From positions 475,690 to 539,689 of the forward strand of contig NZ_JBBIXN010000004.1 of NCBI RefSeq assembly GCF_037646455.1: 64,000 nt of DNA, written 5' to 3'. Shown one piece after another: positions 16,296 through 26,020 of this stretch. A program made the translations under genes and the position numbers. The notes beneath the pieces were generated by a model. The model searched no databases, was not told the origin of the DNA, and worked only from the letters and a program-made list of their open reading frames with translations. This DNA is from Draconibacterium mangrovi_A. Its GTDB lineage: Bacteria > Bacteroidota > Bacteroidia > Bacteroidales > Prolixibacteraceae. Each line of letters starts with the position of its first letter. Within the stretch, counting starts at the first letter, position 1.

Positions 16296-17471
16296 ATGAA
16301 ATTACCGCTGTTTAAAATGAAGTACACCATAGCCTTATTTACACTTATTTTGATTTGTAATGTATTAAGGGGTCAGCAAAATGATACATTGATTTTACAT
16401 CAGGCCATTTCAAAATATGATACAATGGTGTATACGCGGATAATCCGGCTGGAGAAAGATGACAGCTTATATTATGTGGAAGATTATTTCCAGAACGGGC
16501 AAATTCAAATGAAAGGGACCTACAGTGAATTGGATAAAATCAGGAAAGAAAAGTATTGGTGCAATTATAAAACAAATACCAAACAAGGGCTTTTTCAAAC
16601 GTGGTATGAAAATGGAAATCCAGAATGTAAGTACAATTATCTGGATGGAAAGAAAAACGGACTTTGTGAGGAATTCTATTCAAACGGACAAATCAGCGAC
16701 AGAGGCTACTGGATCCCGGGCGAGAGCAAAGGAAATACGCGCGGAATGCGGCACGGTAATTTTAAAGGTTGGTCGGAAGATGGAGAATTACTTTACGATT
16801 TTGATTACGACCATGGATTAAAGATAAATCCTGTTGATACCAACTATCAGTATTTGCTTTATACACCTTCAGATTATAAAACAGACACATTGAAAAACTA
16901 TCCTTTGATTATTTATTTGCATGGAGGGTCACACCGGGGAACAGATTTAAATAAATTATATGCTTATGGGATACCCGATCAAATTTATCGGGGCAGGGAA
17001 TTTCCTTTTATTATAGCTGCACCTCAATGCCCGGTTCTGATTCGCTGGTCGACTGACAACTGGTTCGAGAATCTTTTTGATGAAATATGCACCAAATACA
17101 GGGTAGATACGAACAGAGTATATTTAACCGGTGTTAGTCTGGGAGGATCAGGAACATGGTATCTTGCCATAAAATATCCCGAAAAATTTGCAGCAATTGC
17201 ACCGATTAGCGGCTTTACCAGCCACATCGATTATATGTATAAAAACTCCAATCGTTTGACTGATATTCCGATTTGGGCATTTCACGGAGCAGTTGACGAA
17301 ACTGTTCCTGTTGAAGAAACGGATAGAATGATTGAATTGCTAAAAGGTAAAAACGGTCATTTAAAATACACAAGAATGCCGGATATCGGACACTGGATTC
17401 AATGGTTGGTATATCCCGGGCAGGAATTATATGATTGGTTCTTAAAGTACGACAAACAAGGCAAAGAATAA
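16296..17471 (+). CDS. Secreted alpha/beta hydrolase with N-terminal MORN/YwqK-like repeats
   Basis: A 391-residue protein with a signal peptide (to about residue 27). The ATG at 16317 would give a tidier signal, so either start is possible. Residues 60-175 contain YwqK/MORN-type repeats (FQNGQIQMKGTY, YENGNPECKYNY, YSNGQISDRGYW). The C-terminal half is an esterase: oxyanion stretch IIYLHGGSHRG, nucleophile Ser281 in GVSLGGS, D334 in HGAVDETVP and H366 in DIGHW form the triad. It resembles the dienelactone hydrolase and PHB-depolymerase-like carbohydrate esterases. It follows the GH140-like gene and may remove ester groups from the same glycan, which is inference. Confidence 0.85.
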   Translation: MKLPLFKMKYTIALFTLILICNVLRGQQNDTLILHQAISKYDTMVYTRIIRLEKDDSLYYVEDYFQNGQIQMKGTYSELDKIRKEKYWCNYKTNTKQGLFQTWYENGNPECKYNYLDGKKNGLCEEFYSNGQISDRGYWIPGESKGNTRGMRHGNFKGWSEDGELLYDFDYDHGLKINPVDTNYQYLLYTPSDYKTDTLKNYPLIIYLHGGSHRGTDLNKLYAYGIPDQIYRGREFPFIIAAPQCPVLIRWSTDNWFENLFDEICTKYRVDTNRVYLTGVSLGGSGTWYLAIKYPEKFAAIAPISGFTSHIDYMYKNSNRLTDIPIWAFHGAVDETVPVEETDRMIELLKGKNGHLKYTRMPDIGHWIQWLVYPGQELYDWFLKYDKQGKE

Positions 17472-17496
17472 TCTAAATACAGAGTAGTCAAAACTT

Positions 17497-18543
17497 CTAA
17501 AGTTTCAATTCCTCCAGCATTTCAATGTATTGCTGAATACCGTTCAGAATCTCGCTTTTATAAATGTATTCGTCGGCAGTGTGTGAACGCGCCGAATCGC
17601 CGGGGCCCATTTTTACCGATGGAAAGGCCATGATCGCCTGATCAGAAGTGGTTGGCGATCCGTAAATTTTTAGTCCCCTGTTTTTGGCAATTTGTGCAAA
17701 AGGATGCTCTTCGCTGATCCCCGAGGAATTTAAACGCACAGAACGTGGTTTAACATCCGACTCCAGCAGCTCGTCGATAATCCTTGCGGCTTCTTTGTTG
17801 GTATAAAACTCATTGGTTCTTACATCGGCCACAAAATGACAGATATCGGGTACCACATTGTGTTGGGTTCCTGCTTCGATTTGTGTCACCGAAATTTTTA
17901 CTTTCCCCAACACTTTCGAAACTTTTTCGAACTCAAAATTCCGAAGTTTCTCAATGTCGACGAGCGCTTTGTACAATGCATTTTCTCCCTCTTCGCGCGC
18001 TGCATGCCCCGATTTCCCGTGGGCATAACAATCGATAACCAGCAAGCCTTTTTCTGCCATGGCCAGTTCCATTCGGGTGGGCTCGCCAACAATGGCAAAG
18101 TTTATCGGCGCGATCTCGGGCAACACAACTTCGAGTCCTCTTCGTCCCGAAATTTCTTCTTCAGCCGTAGCGGTAAAAACCACATTAAACGGAAGATCGC
18201 TGCGTTCGTAAAAATGAATGTAAGTGGCCAGCAAAGCTACCAGCGGGCCACCGGCGTCGTTGCTTCCCAGTCCATAAAGTTTGTCACCTTCTTCGATAGG
18301 CGAGAAGGGATCTTTGGTATAGCCTTTTGCCGGTTTTACGGTGTCGATGTGTGAATTCAGCAAAAGTGTCGGTTTGTCGGAGGTGAAATATTTGCAGTGC
18401 GACCAGGTGTTATTTTCCTTGGTTTTAAACGGAATGCCCTCCTCGCTCAGAAAATCGCGCATCAGGTTCGCCGCTTCCGATTCTTCTTTACTAAAGGAAG
18501 GAGTTGATATAAGGGACTTTAACAATTCAATGTACTTGCTCAT
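17497..18543 (-). CDS. argE: M20 metallopeptidase, probable N-acyl-ornithine deacetylase (ArgE-like)
   Basis: A 348-residue cytoplasmic zinc amidohydrolase. Metal ligands and catalytic residues fit M20: H65 and D67 in NSHIDTV, bridging D96 in GSNDAGG, general base E128/E129 in TAEEE, and later E155 in GEPT. In Bacteroidota enzymes of this size serve arginine biosynthesis by removing the N-acetyl or N-succinyl group from ornithine or citrulline. A dipeptidase role cannot be excluded because no other arg genes adjoin it. It is a single gene between two plus-strand genes. Confidence 0.82.
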   Translation of the reverse strand: MSKYIELLKSLISTPSFSKEESEAANLMRDFLSEEGIPFKTKENNTWSHCKYFTSDKPTLLLNSHIDTVKPAKGYTKDPFSPIEEGDKLYGLGSNDAGGPLVALLATYIHFYERSDLPFNVVFTATAEEEISGRRGLEVVLPEIAPINFAIVGEPTRMELAMAEKGLLVIDCYAHGKSGHAAREEGENALYKALVDIEKLRNFEFEKVSKVLGKVKISVTQIEAGTQHNVVPDICHFVADVRTNEFYTNKEAARIIDELLESDVKPRSVRLNSSGISEEHPFAQIAKNRGLKIYGSPTTSDQAIMAFPSVKMGPGDSARSHTADEYIYKSEILNGIQQYIEMLEELKL

Positions 18544-18648
18544 AAATTATTCAATTGAGTGTGTAAAAGTGGTAAAATTTTGCTATTTCTGAAATACTTC
18601 TTTCTTCAAGTTTATATCATTTGCTCATGCCTGTAACATTCTGTCTGT

Positions 18649-18656
18649 TATATTTG
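18649..18656 (+). promoter_or_regulatory. Promoter -7 element of the M48 protease gene
   Basis: TATATTTG fits the Bacteroidota -7 consensus TAnnTTTG and lies 22 bases before the ATG at 18679. A TTTG at 18620-18623 is spaced a little too far (25 bases) to be a convincing -33. Confidence 0.4.
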
Positions 18657-18678
18657 TTGCTTCTTAAAAATTTGGAAC

Positions 18679-19914
18679 ATGCACGAAATTTTGTTTTGGA
18701 TCATTATTGCGATCCTTGTACTTGATTTTTTATTCGAAAAATACCTCGATTACCTGAATACCACTCGTTGGAGCGATACTTTGCCCGAAGAGGTAAAAGG
18801 TATTTACGACGAGGAGAAATACAAAAAACAGCAGGCTTACACTGGCGAGAACCATCGATTTGGCATGTTGACCAGTAGCTTTAGCATGGCCATTACACTG
18901 GGCATGTTTCTTTTTTATGGTTTTGCACTGGTCGACGGATGGGTTTGGGACATTACTTCGAGCGCAATTCTGGCAGCCATCATCTTTTTCGGAATTCTGA
19001 TGTTTGCCTCTGACCTGATCAATCTGCCATTTTCGGTTTACGATACCTTTAAAATTGAACAGAAATACGGTTTTAACACCACTACACCAAAAACCTTCAT
19101 TTTCGATAAGCTAAAAGGCTGGGTAGTAAGTGCCGTTATCGGTGGAGGTTTGCTAGCCCTCATTATTTTTATTTACCAGAAAACCGGGAATATGTTCTGG
19201 ATTTATTCCTGGATCGTGGTTTCAGTCTTTTCCATTTTTATGGCCATGTTTTATTCCAATCTGATTGTGCCCTTATTTAACAAGCAAACTCCGCTCGAAG
19301 ACGGTGAGTTACGCGATGCCATCAGTGCGTTTTCAGAAAAAGTAGGATTTAAACTCGACAACATTTATGTGATTGATGGATCGAAACGCTCGACAAAGGC
19401 GAACGCCTATTTTACCGGGCTCGGGACGAAAAAGCGAATTGTATTGTATGATACGCTGATAAAAGACCTGAGTACCGAGGAAATCGTTGCCGTACTGGCC
19501 CATGAAATCGGCCACAACAAAAAGAAACACGTGATACAGGGTTTAATTATCGGCCTGGTGCAAACCGGTATTGTGCTGTTTATATTTGGATTGTTTATAG
19601 GAAATCCAGTGCTAAGTAAAGCCCTTGGTGTCGACGAGCCCAACTTTCATATCGGTCTGATTGCTTTCGGAGTTTTGTATTCGCCCATATCGTTTTTCAC
19701 AGGAATCTTTATGAACATGCTGTCCCGGAAAAATGAATACGAAGCCGATCGTTTTGCAGCAGAGAATTATAAACCGGAAGCACTGGGCTCGGCCCTTAAA
19801 AAACTTTCGGTGAATAACCTGAGCAACCTTACTCCCCATAAATTGTACGTGTTTTTCCATTATTCGCATCCAACTTTGTTACAGCGGCTGGCACATTTAA
19901 AGCAGTTTGAATAG
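18679..19914 (+). CDS. M48 family zinc metallopeptidase (Ste24/CAAX protease-like)
   Basis: A 411-residue membrane protease. The zinc site HEIGH is H275-H279, and the third ligand is E355 in NEYEADRFA. Several membrane helices flank the catalytic domain (about residues 5-22, 63-85, 95-113, 152-175, 180-200, 288-310 and 325-345), as in Ste24-type enzymes. Bacteria lack CAAX prenylation, so the likely role is turnover of damaged or unassembled membrane proteins. The length fits the family. Confidence 0.93.
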   Translation: MHEILFWIIIAILVLDFLFEKYLDYLNTTRWSDTLPEEVKGIYDEEKYKKQQAYTGENHRFGMLTSSFSMAITLGMFLFYGFALVDGWVWDITSSAILAAIIFFGILMFASDLINLPFSVYDTFKIEQKYGFNTTTPKTFIFDKLKGWVVSAVIGGGLLALIIFIYQKTGNMFWIYSWIVVSVFSIFMAMFYSNLIVPLFNKQTPLEDGELRDAISAFSEKVGFKLDNIYVIDGSKRSTKANAYFTGLGTKKRIVLYDTLIKDLSTEEIVAVLAHEIGHNKKKHVIQGLIIGLVQTGIVLFIFGLFIGNPVLSKALGVDEPNFHIGLIAFGVLYSPISFFTGIFMNMLSRKNEYEADRFAAENYKPEALGSALKKLSVNNLSNLTPHKLYVFFHYSHPTLLQRLAHLKQFE

Positions 19915-19955
19915 CGCAGAGTGTTGAAATTGAGTGCTTTTAGCTATTTTTGATC

Positions 19956-21212
19956 GTGGCAGAATTCAAAAAAAATACACAGTACTACAAATTTTCGATG
20001 TACGGGTTTCTGAAGAACCTTCGTTTCTTCGATGCCTTTTTTATTCTTTTCCTGGTCGGGAAGGGGCTGCCTTATACACAGATCGGGATTTTGTATGCCG
20101 TGCGCGAAATCGTGATCAACCTGCTGGAGGTGCCTTCAGGTTTTGTGGCCGATACTTACGGACGAAAAACTTCGTTGCTTGGTTCGTTCCTGGCCTACAT
20201 CATTTCGTTCGGTATTTTTTACCTGTCGGGTAGTTTTGGCTTGTTCCTGGCCGCTTTTATTTTTTACGGCATTGGCGATGCGTTTCGTTCGGGTACCCAC
20301 AAGGCCATGATCATGGATTACCTAAAGATCAATAACTGGGCAGACCAAAAGATCAACTATTACGGACACACGCGATCGTGGTCGCAAATGGGCTCGGCAC
20401 TGTCGTCGCTTATTGCGGGTGTTCTGGTATATTACACCGGCAATTACACCAACATTTTTCTGTATTCAATAGTGCCTTATCTTGTTAATTTCGGACTGAT
20501 CATTTCGTATCCGAATCAACTTAATTATTCGAGCGAAAACAACGGCAAAAAACGGTTCAACATTTCCGAAACGTTTAAATCTTTTTTCAAGGTAATTAAA
20601 TACAAAAGCGTTATCCGTATCATAAATACCACGGCTGCGCATTCGGCTTACCTGAAAGCAGTAAAAGATTACATCCAGGTTTTAATGGTGCATGTTGTGG
20701 TTCTTGTGCCGCTGCTGAACAATGCAGATACCGAGAAGAAAAACGGTATTTTTATCGGGATCATTTATTCTGTGATCTACTTGCTTACTTCAAGGGCTTC
20801 AGCGGTTTCATCGCGCTTTGCAGTGAATAACAAAAGAAATATTGCTATCCTGACCTTACTGTTAGGTTTTGCGCTTGGAGCCATCAGCGGAGTATTTTAC
20901 ATTTCAGAGATCTGGGTGCCTGCATTGCTCGCTTTCGTTGGCATTTATATTGTCGAGAATATTCGGAAACCAATACTTACGGGTTATATTGCCGACGAGG
21001 TGCCCAATAGTATTCTGGCGTCGGTTATCTCGGCACAATCACTTCTTAAAACCATTATGACAGCTTCCATTGCCGTGGTTTTTGGTTTCCTGGCCGATCA
21101 TTTTAATATTGGGATTGCATTTATTGCGATATCGGTTATTCTGGCTGTTATTTCTCTGATACTGCGCATTTTCTTTAAAAATGGCCTTGAGCAGGCTGCT
21201 GAAAATCATTAA
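19956..21212 (+). CDS. MFS transporter
   Basis: A 12-helix major facilitator with the loop 2-3 signature (VADTYGRKTS). Starts at TTG 19950, GTG 19956 and ATG 19998 are in frame. The TTG lies within a TATTTTTG (19945-19952) that looks like a -7 promoter element, so it is unlikely. GTG 19956 would need an almost leaderless message, while ATG 19998 keeps helix 1 intact. The coordinates given use the GTG. The substrate is unknown; the closest general type is a drug or small-molecule exporter. Confidence 0.85.
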   Translation: MAEFKKNTQYYKFSMYGFLKNLRFFDAFFILFLVGKGLPYTQIGILYAVREIVINLLEVPSGFVADTYGRKTSLLGSFLAYIISFGIFYLSGSFGLFLAAFIFYGIGDAFRSGTHKAMIMDYLKINNWADQKINYYGHTRSWSQMGSALSSLIAGVLVYYTGNYTNIFLYSIVPYLVNFGLIISYPNQLNYSSENNGKKRFNISETFKSFFKVIKYKSVIRIINTTAAHSAYLKAVKDYIQVLMVHVVVLVPLLNNADTEKKNGIFIGIIYSVIYLLTSRASAVSSRFAVNNKRNIAILTLLLGFALGAISGVFYISEIWVPALLAFVGIYIVENIRKPILTGYIADEVPNSILASVISAQSLLKTIMTASIAVVFGFLADHFNIGIAFIAISVILAVISLILRIFFKNGLEQAAENH

Positions 21213-21340
21213 TCATGCAATCTCTTTTGGATTTCCGGAATAAGGAGTAATTACATTAACATTTCATTTAATACTTTTTGGTGTTCTAATATTCCGCTTT
21301 TTCATATCTTGTAGAAAACGAGTTAATTGAATGACAAGCT

Positions 21341-23128
21341 ATGGAAGAGTTTCATATTGATATTTTGAATATTTCAGCAGTATTACTTGCTGCTTATTTT
21401 GGCGGTGTTGCTATCCGGAAGATTGGTTATCCGGCTATTCTTGGCGAACTGCTGATCGGTATTCTCTTTGGGCCCGCCATTCTGGGGTGGCTCGAATACA
21501 CCGAATCCATCAAGGTACTGGCCGAGATCGGTATTGTTTTGCTGATGGTTTACATTGGAATGGAAATCGATTTCCGGGATCTGAAAAAAGCCTCCTGGCC
21601 CGGTTTGCTGGCAGCCTTTGGTGGGTTTTTTGTCCCGTTTTTCCTTGGATATTTTGCCATCATCTGGTCGGGAGGGACACCCATTTCCGGTTTGTTTGTG
21701 GCCATTGCCATTGGTGTAACTTCGCTGGCCACCAAAAGCCGTATTCTTATCGATCTGAAACTATTAAACACCCGCATTGCCTATGTGTTAATGGCAGGGG
21801 CATTGATCTCCGATACGCTGGCGCTGGTCATCTTTTCGGGCATAACCAATTTTGCCGAAACCAGCGTGGTAAATATTCGCGAGCTGTTGATCATCGGTAG
21901 TAAAATCCTTCTGTTTTTTGGTGTTACCATATCTATTGGAGTATTTGTTTTGCCTCGTCTGGGGAAATACATATCACGTTCGGGAATCAAAAACAGCACG
22001 GCTTATTTTACTCTTATACTAATTGTGGCATTTGGATACTGCGAACTGGCCGAATTGGCAGGAATGCACAGTATTCTTGGGGCTTTTATGGCCGGATTAT
22101 TTATTAAAGGCAACCTTTTCCCGAAAAACATTTCCAAAGAACTGAACAAAGCTTTTTACGACGTTTCCATCGGTTTTATGGCCCCGATATTTTTCGTATC
22201 CGCCGGTTTCTTTGTCGATGTAACGGTTTTTCAGACAGATCTGGGTTTGCTTATCCTAATCACTTTTCTGGCTATTGTTGGAAAAATTGTGGGAACAGCC
22301 TTGTTTTATCTGCCTTCAAAAAACGGCTGGCGCGAAGGAATAACGATCGGAACGGGAATGAACGGCAGGGGAGCGGTTGAAATTATTATCGCCGAGATCG
22401 GATTAGAAATGGGGATCATTGATAAAACCATCTTTTCCATCCTGGTATTTATGGCCATTTTTACCACACTAACGGTTCCTGTATTTCTGAGTTGGACGAC
22501 CAAATGGCTTCGGAAACATGGCGAACTGGTTTATATGGACGAACGAAAAGGCATACTTCTCCTGGGAGTCAACCAACTTAGCCTTATTATTGCGAAATAC
22601 TTTAAAGATCAGGCACCTGTTACACTGGTCGACAATAATCGGGGAATGGCTGAAATGGCTGAAAAGTCGGGATTCAAGAGTATATATGGCAATGTCTTGA
22701 ACGAAGAGGTTTGGGAAGAGTTAAAACCCGATAACCAATCCACTTTTATAGCGCTAACCACTAATGCAGAAGTGAATCTTTCCGCTGCTAAAATTGCCGG
22801 CGGCTCTTTTCTCATACCGGAGATTTCGGTGGCAGCTTCATCCGAAAAAACTGTTGAGCAGGAGTCGGGCGTGAAATACTTCTCTAACACATCTGTACTC
22901 AATGATGAATGGTTACAACTCGCAAATACTGACCAGGTAAAAGAAGAAAGTTATGTTGTAAAAGAACAAATGGATAGCACTACGTGGATGAAGACCAACA
23001 AAATTGACACAATAAAGTCATTGCCCGTTCTTATTCAAGACAAGGAAGGAGATTACAGGCTGTTCCATTCCGAAAGCACGCTTGAAGAGGGAGAAACAGT
23101 AGTTATGTTTTCTAAATCAAAGTCATAA
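21341..23128 (+). CDS. CPA2-family cation:proton antiporter with TrkA-N-like domain
   Basis: A 595-residue antiporter of the KefB/KefC class. About twelve membrane helices cover residues 8-385, including the LGELLIGILFGPAILG helix and the GMNGRGAVEIIIAEIGL segment near the ion pathway. The C-terminal cytoplasmic part (from about residue 400, ILLLGVNQLSLIIAKYF) has a Rossmann-type TrkA-N/RCK-like domain. A degraded glycine motif may mean that it no longer binds NAD. The likely role is K+ or Na+ for H+ exchange in pH or osmotic control. Confidence 0.88.
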   Translation: MEEFHIDILNISAVLLAAYFGGVAIRKIGYPAILGELLIGILFGPAILGWLEYTESIKVLAEIGIVLLMVYIGMEIDFRDLKKASWPGLLAAFGGFFVPFFLGYFAIIWSGGTPISGLFVAIAIGVTSLATKSRILIDLKLLNTRIAYVLMAGALISDTLALVIFSGITNFAETSVVNIRELLIIGSKILLFFGVTISIGVFVLPRLGKYISRSGIKNSTAYFTLILIVAFGYCELAELAGMHSILGAFMAGLFIKGNLFPKNISKELNKAFYDVSIGFMAPIFFVSAGFFVDVTVFQTDLGLLILITFLAIVGKIVGTALFYLPSKNGWREGITIGTGMNGRGAVEIIIAEIGLEMGIIDKTIFSILVFMAIFTTLTVPVFLSWTTKWLRKHGELVYMDERKGILLLGVNQLSLIIAKYFKDQAPVTLVDNNRGMAEMAEKSGFKSIYGNVLNEEVWEELKPDNQSTFIALTTNAEVNLSAAKIAGGSFLIPEISVAASSEKTVEQESGVKYFSNTSVLNDEWLQLANTDQVKEESYVVKEQMDSTTWMKTNKIDTIKSLPVLIQDKEGDYRLFHSESTLEEGETVVMFSKSKS

Positions 23129-23166
23129 CGAAAATTTCTTTATCTTTTACAGAAAGAAATTGCAAT

Positions 23167-23622
23167 ATGAAGATCGAAGCCAGCTCGCCTGACGAATACA
23201 TTTCGAAACTTCCCGAAGAAAGGCAGAAGCCGGTGCAGCAACTCAGGGAAGCCATTCAGAAAAATATACCTGATGGTTTTGAAGAAACAATGAGTTACGG
23301 AATGATCGGTTTTGTGGTGCCACACAAACTTTATCCGGCCGGTTACCATGTCGATCCGAAACTGCCTTTGCCATTTATAAATATAGCCTCGCAAAAGAAT
23401 TTTATAGCTTTGTATCACAGCGGAATTTATGCCGACCCGGAAATTCACGACTGGTTTATTGGTGAATATCCGAAACATTGTAAAACCAAACTGGATATGG
23501 GAAAGAGTTGTATTCGCTTTAAGAAGATCGACAAGATTCCGTATGAGTTAATCGGCGAACTGGCAAGACAGCTTAAACCAGAACAATGGATAAATATTTA
23601 TGAGAAAACCATAAAACGATAG
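23167..23622 (+). CDS. DUF1801 family protein (YdhG/frataxin-like fold)
   Basis: A 151-residue cytoplasmic protein with the DUF1801 core: an N-terminal helical region (DEYISKLPEERQKPVQQLREAI), then EETMSYGMIGF, then FIALYHSGIY and CIRFKKIDKIP. The family shares a fold with YdhG/iron-chaperone-like proteins; the biochemical role is unsettled. Single gene, 38 bases after the antiporter. Confidence 0.85.
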   Translation: MKIEASSPDEYISKLPEERQKPVQQLREAIQKNIPDGFEETMSYGMIGFVVPHKLYPAGYHVDPKLPLPFINIASQKNFIALYHSGIYADPEIHDWFIGEYPKHCKTKLDMGKSCIRFKKIDKIPYELIGELARQLKPEQWINIYEKTIKR

Positions 23623-23655
23623 ACTTCATTCAACTAAACCAACAACTTCGATGTC

Positions 23656-25416
23656 ATGAGCAAAATTATACAACCGATCCTAATGCTCTTTTTTCTTGTC
23701 ATTTACCAGGGATTGCTTTTTGCACAGGAACAAAATCGTCCAAATATCATTCTGATCATGACCGACGACCAAGGGTATGGCGACATGGGATTTACCGGAA
23801 ATCCACACATAAAAACAACCGTACTCGATCGCTTTGCTGAAGAAAGTATCTGCTTCGATAATTTTTATGTCTCGCCGGTTTGTGCGCCAACCCGGTCGAG
23901 TCTGATGACCGGGCGTTTCAGCCTGAGAACGGGAGTAAGAGATACCTACAACGGTGGAGCAATAATGGCAAGCTCTGAAATTACTATTGCCGAAATGCTC
24001 AAAGAAGCAGGATACAAAACCGGCATTTTTGGCAAGTGGCATCTTGGTGACAACTATCCGTCTCGTCCCGGCGATCAGGGTTTCGATGAATCGGTTTATC
24101 ACCTGTCAGGTGGAATGGGGCAGGTAGGCGATATCACAACCTGGTTTCGCGGCGATAGCAGTTATTTCGATCCTGTACTTTGGCACAACGGCACGCAGCA
24201 GGCATATTCTGGTTATTGTACGGATATTTTTACCGATGAAGCGTTAAGGTTTATTAGCACGAATAAAGACCAACCATTCTTTTGTTATATCGCTTATAAT
24301 GCACCTCACACTCCCTTACAGGTTCCTGAAAAGTACTACAAAATGTATAAGGACATTGATCCGTCAGCAGGATTTGAAAATGATGACCGGCCTTTTCCGG
24401 AAATGAGTGAAAAAGACAAGGAAGATGCCCGAAAAGTATATGCCATGATTTCAAATATCGATGACAACCTTGGAAGACTTTTAGGTCGGTTAAATGAACT
24501 GCAGCTTTCAGAAAATACGGTTGTTATTTTTATGACGGATAATGGTCCGCAACAGCGACGATATATTGCCGGTATGCGCGGAAGAAAGGGGAGTGTTTAC
24601 CGGGGAGGAGTTCGGGTACCCTTATTTATCCATTATCCCGGATTACCGGAACCGAAACACATTTCTGCTACTGCAGCCCACATCGATATTTTACCTACAA
24701 TAGCAGAAATGTGCCATGTGTCGCTGCCGCCAGAGAAGATAATCGATGGTAAAAGTTTACAGCCATTGCTTGAAGATTCAAACACGGATTGGGTGGAACG
24801 TCCGCTGTTTTTCTACTGGACACGTCGCTATCCCGAGTTATACAACAACATGGCGCTGCAAAATGGTAAATATAAGTTAGTAGGTATGACCTCTTTCGAT
24901 GCACGTATCAGCGATTTTGAACTGTTCAACATAGAATCTGATCCTTACGAACAGAAGAATATAATTGAGGAAAATACAGAATTGGCAGCCGGATTAAAAT
25001 CAGAGATGGACAGTATGTACCGTGAATTGATTGCGTCGGAGAATATTGTTAATCCACCGTTAATTGAAATTGGTAATCAGAATGAAAATCCGGTGATACT
25101 GAACCGTAACGATGCAGATGGAGAACGGGGAATATGGGCTCAGGAGGAAATTTTCGGGAAATGGAATGTAAAAGTCAATAAGGGGACGTATTCTGTTAAG
25201 ATTAAATTCATAAAACCGGTAGAAGCAGGTGGTACAGTTTTGCTTGAAACGAATGGTATTGTTCATCGAAAAGTCATTACTGTAAACACCGACATTATTA
25301 TAATGAACGATGTTGAATTGCCTGATCTGGAAGGAGAACTTATACCGACATATTTTATTAAGGGCAAAAAGATTTTTCCGTTTTGGGTGGAAATGGAAAA
25401 GCAGAATGATAAATGA
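23656..25416 (+). CDS. Secreted sulfatase (arylsulfatase A type)
   Basis: A 586-residue sulfatase with a signal peptide (..LLFAQ, about residue 24). The metal site D37-D38 lies in MTDDQGYGDMG. The signature CAPTR starts at Cys76, the formylglycine precursor. GKWHLG (about residue 130) carries the conserved Lys and His of the active site. Beyond about residue 460 is a C-terminal beta domain (..EEIFGKWNVKVNKGTYSVKI..). Substrate unknown. The gene is solitary with no SusC/D pair beside it, so it is not in a classical polysaccharide utilisation locus in this window. Confidence 0.93.
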   Translation: MSKIIQPILMLFFLVIYQGLLFAQEQNRPNIILIMTDDQGYGDMGFTGNPHIKTTVLDRFAEESICFDNFYVSPVCAPTRSSLMTGRFSLRTGVRDTYNGGAIMASSEITIAEMLKEAGYKTGIFGKWHLGDNYPSRPGDQGFDESVYHLSGGMGQVGDITTWFRGDSSYFDPVLWHNGTQQAYSGYCTDIFTDEALRFISTNKDQPFFCYIAYNAPHTPLQVPEKYYKMYKDIDPSAGFENDDRPFPEMSEKDKEDARKVYAMISNIDDNLGRLLGRLNELQLSENTVVIFMTDNGPQQRRYIAGMRGRKGSVYRGGVRVPLFIHYPGLPEPKHISATAAHIDILPTIAEMCHVSLPPEKIIDGKSLQPLLEDSNTDWVERPLFFYWTRRYPELYNNMALQNGKYKLVGMTSFDARISDFELFNIESDPYEQKNIIEENTELAAGLKSEMDSMYRELIASENIVNPPLIEIGNQNENPVILNRNDADGERGIWAQEEIFGKWNVKVNKGTYSVKIKFIKPVEAGGTVLLETNGIVHRKVITVNTDIIIMNDVELPDLEGELIPTYFIKGKKIFPFWVEMEKQNDK

Positions 25417-25508
25417 TTCATTCTGTACAATCATGCAGAACCTGTTGATTACAAAATTGCGGAACAAAAGATAATTCAAAGTGTTCTGATAATTGGAAAA
25501 CATTTGTT

Positions 25509-25928
25509 ATGAAATATTTAAAGACCGATAATTCAAAAACCACGCTGTTAATCCGAATCATGGTAGGAATCGTCTTTTTTTCCGAAGGCGTTCAAAAGTT
25601 TTTATTTCCGGCACTGAGAGGAGCCGGTCGTTTTGAGAGTATTGGTTTACCATCGCCTGAATTTCTGGGGTATTTTGTAGGAGGTTTTGAAGTCATTTGC
25701 GGCCTGCTCATTTTAATTGGTTTATTTACCCGCTATGCAGCCATACCCCTGATAACCATTATGATTGTGGCTATCAGCTCCACTAAAATTCCAATTTTAC
25801 TGAACGATGGATTCTGGCAAATGATGCACGCTGCCCGAACCGATTTTTCGATGTTGCTCGGAAGCATATTTTTGCTGATCAGAGGAGGTGGGCATTGGTC
25901 TGTCGACCGTCGCTTTTTCAAACAATAA
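25509..25928 (+). CDS. DoxX family membrane protein
   Basis: A 139-residue four-helix membrane protein of the DoxX family, recognised by the N-terminal LLIRIMVGIVFFSEGVQKF and the GGFEVICGLLILIGLFTRYAAIPL region. DoxX-like proteins are linked to redox and thiosulfate metabolism or oxidative stress, but the role of this type is open. It follows the sulfatase by 92 bases on the same strand; a link to sulfur handling is conceivable and unproven. Confidence 0.85.
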   Translation: MKYLKTDNSKTTLLIRIMVGIVFFSEGVQKFLFPALRGAGRFESIGLPSPEFLGYFVGGFEVICGLLILIGLFTRYAAIPLITIMIVAISSTKIPILLNDGFWQMMHAARTDFSMLLGSIFLLIRGGGHWSVDRRFFKQ

Positions 25929-26020
25929 TCGAATTCAATTTCTGTGACTTCCGCGATAATATTAATTTTAGCGTCCAAATATACTTCCGACTTCATTCTT
26001 CGGACTTCTAACATTTCAGT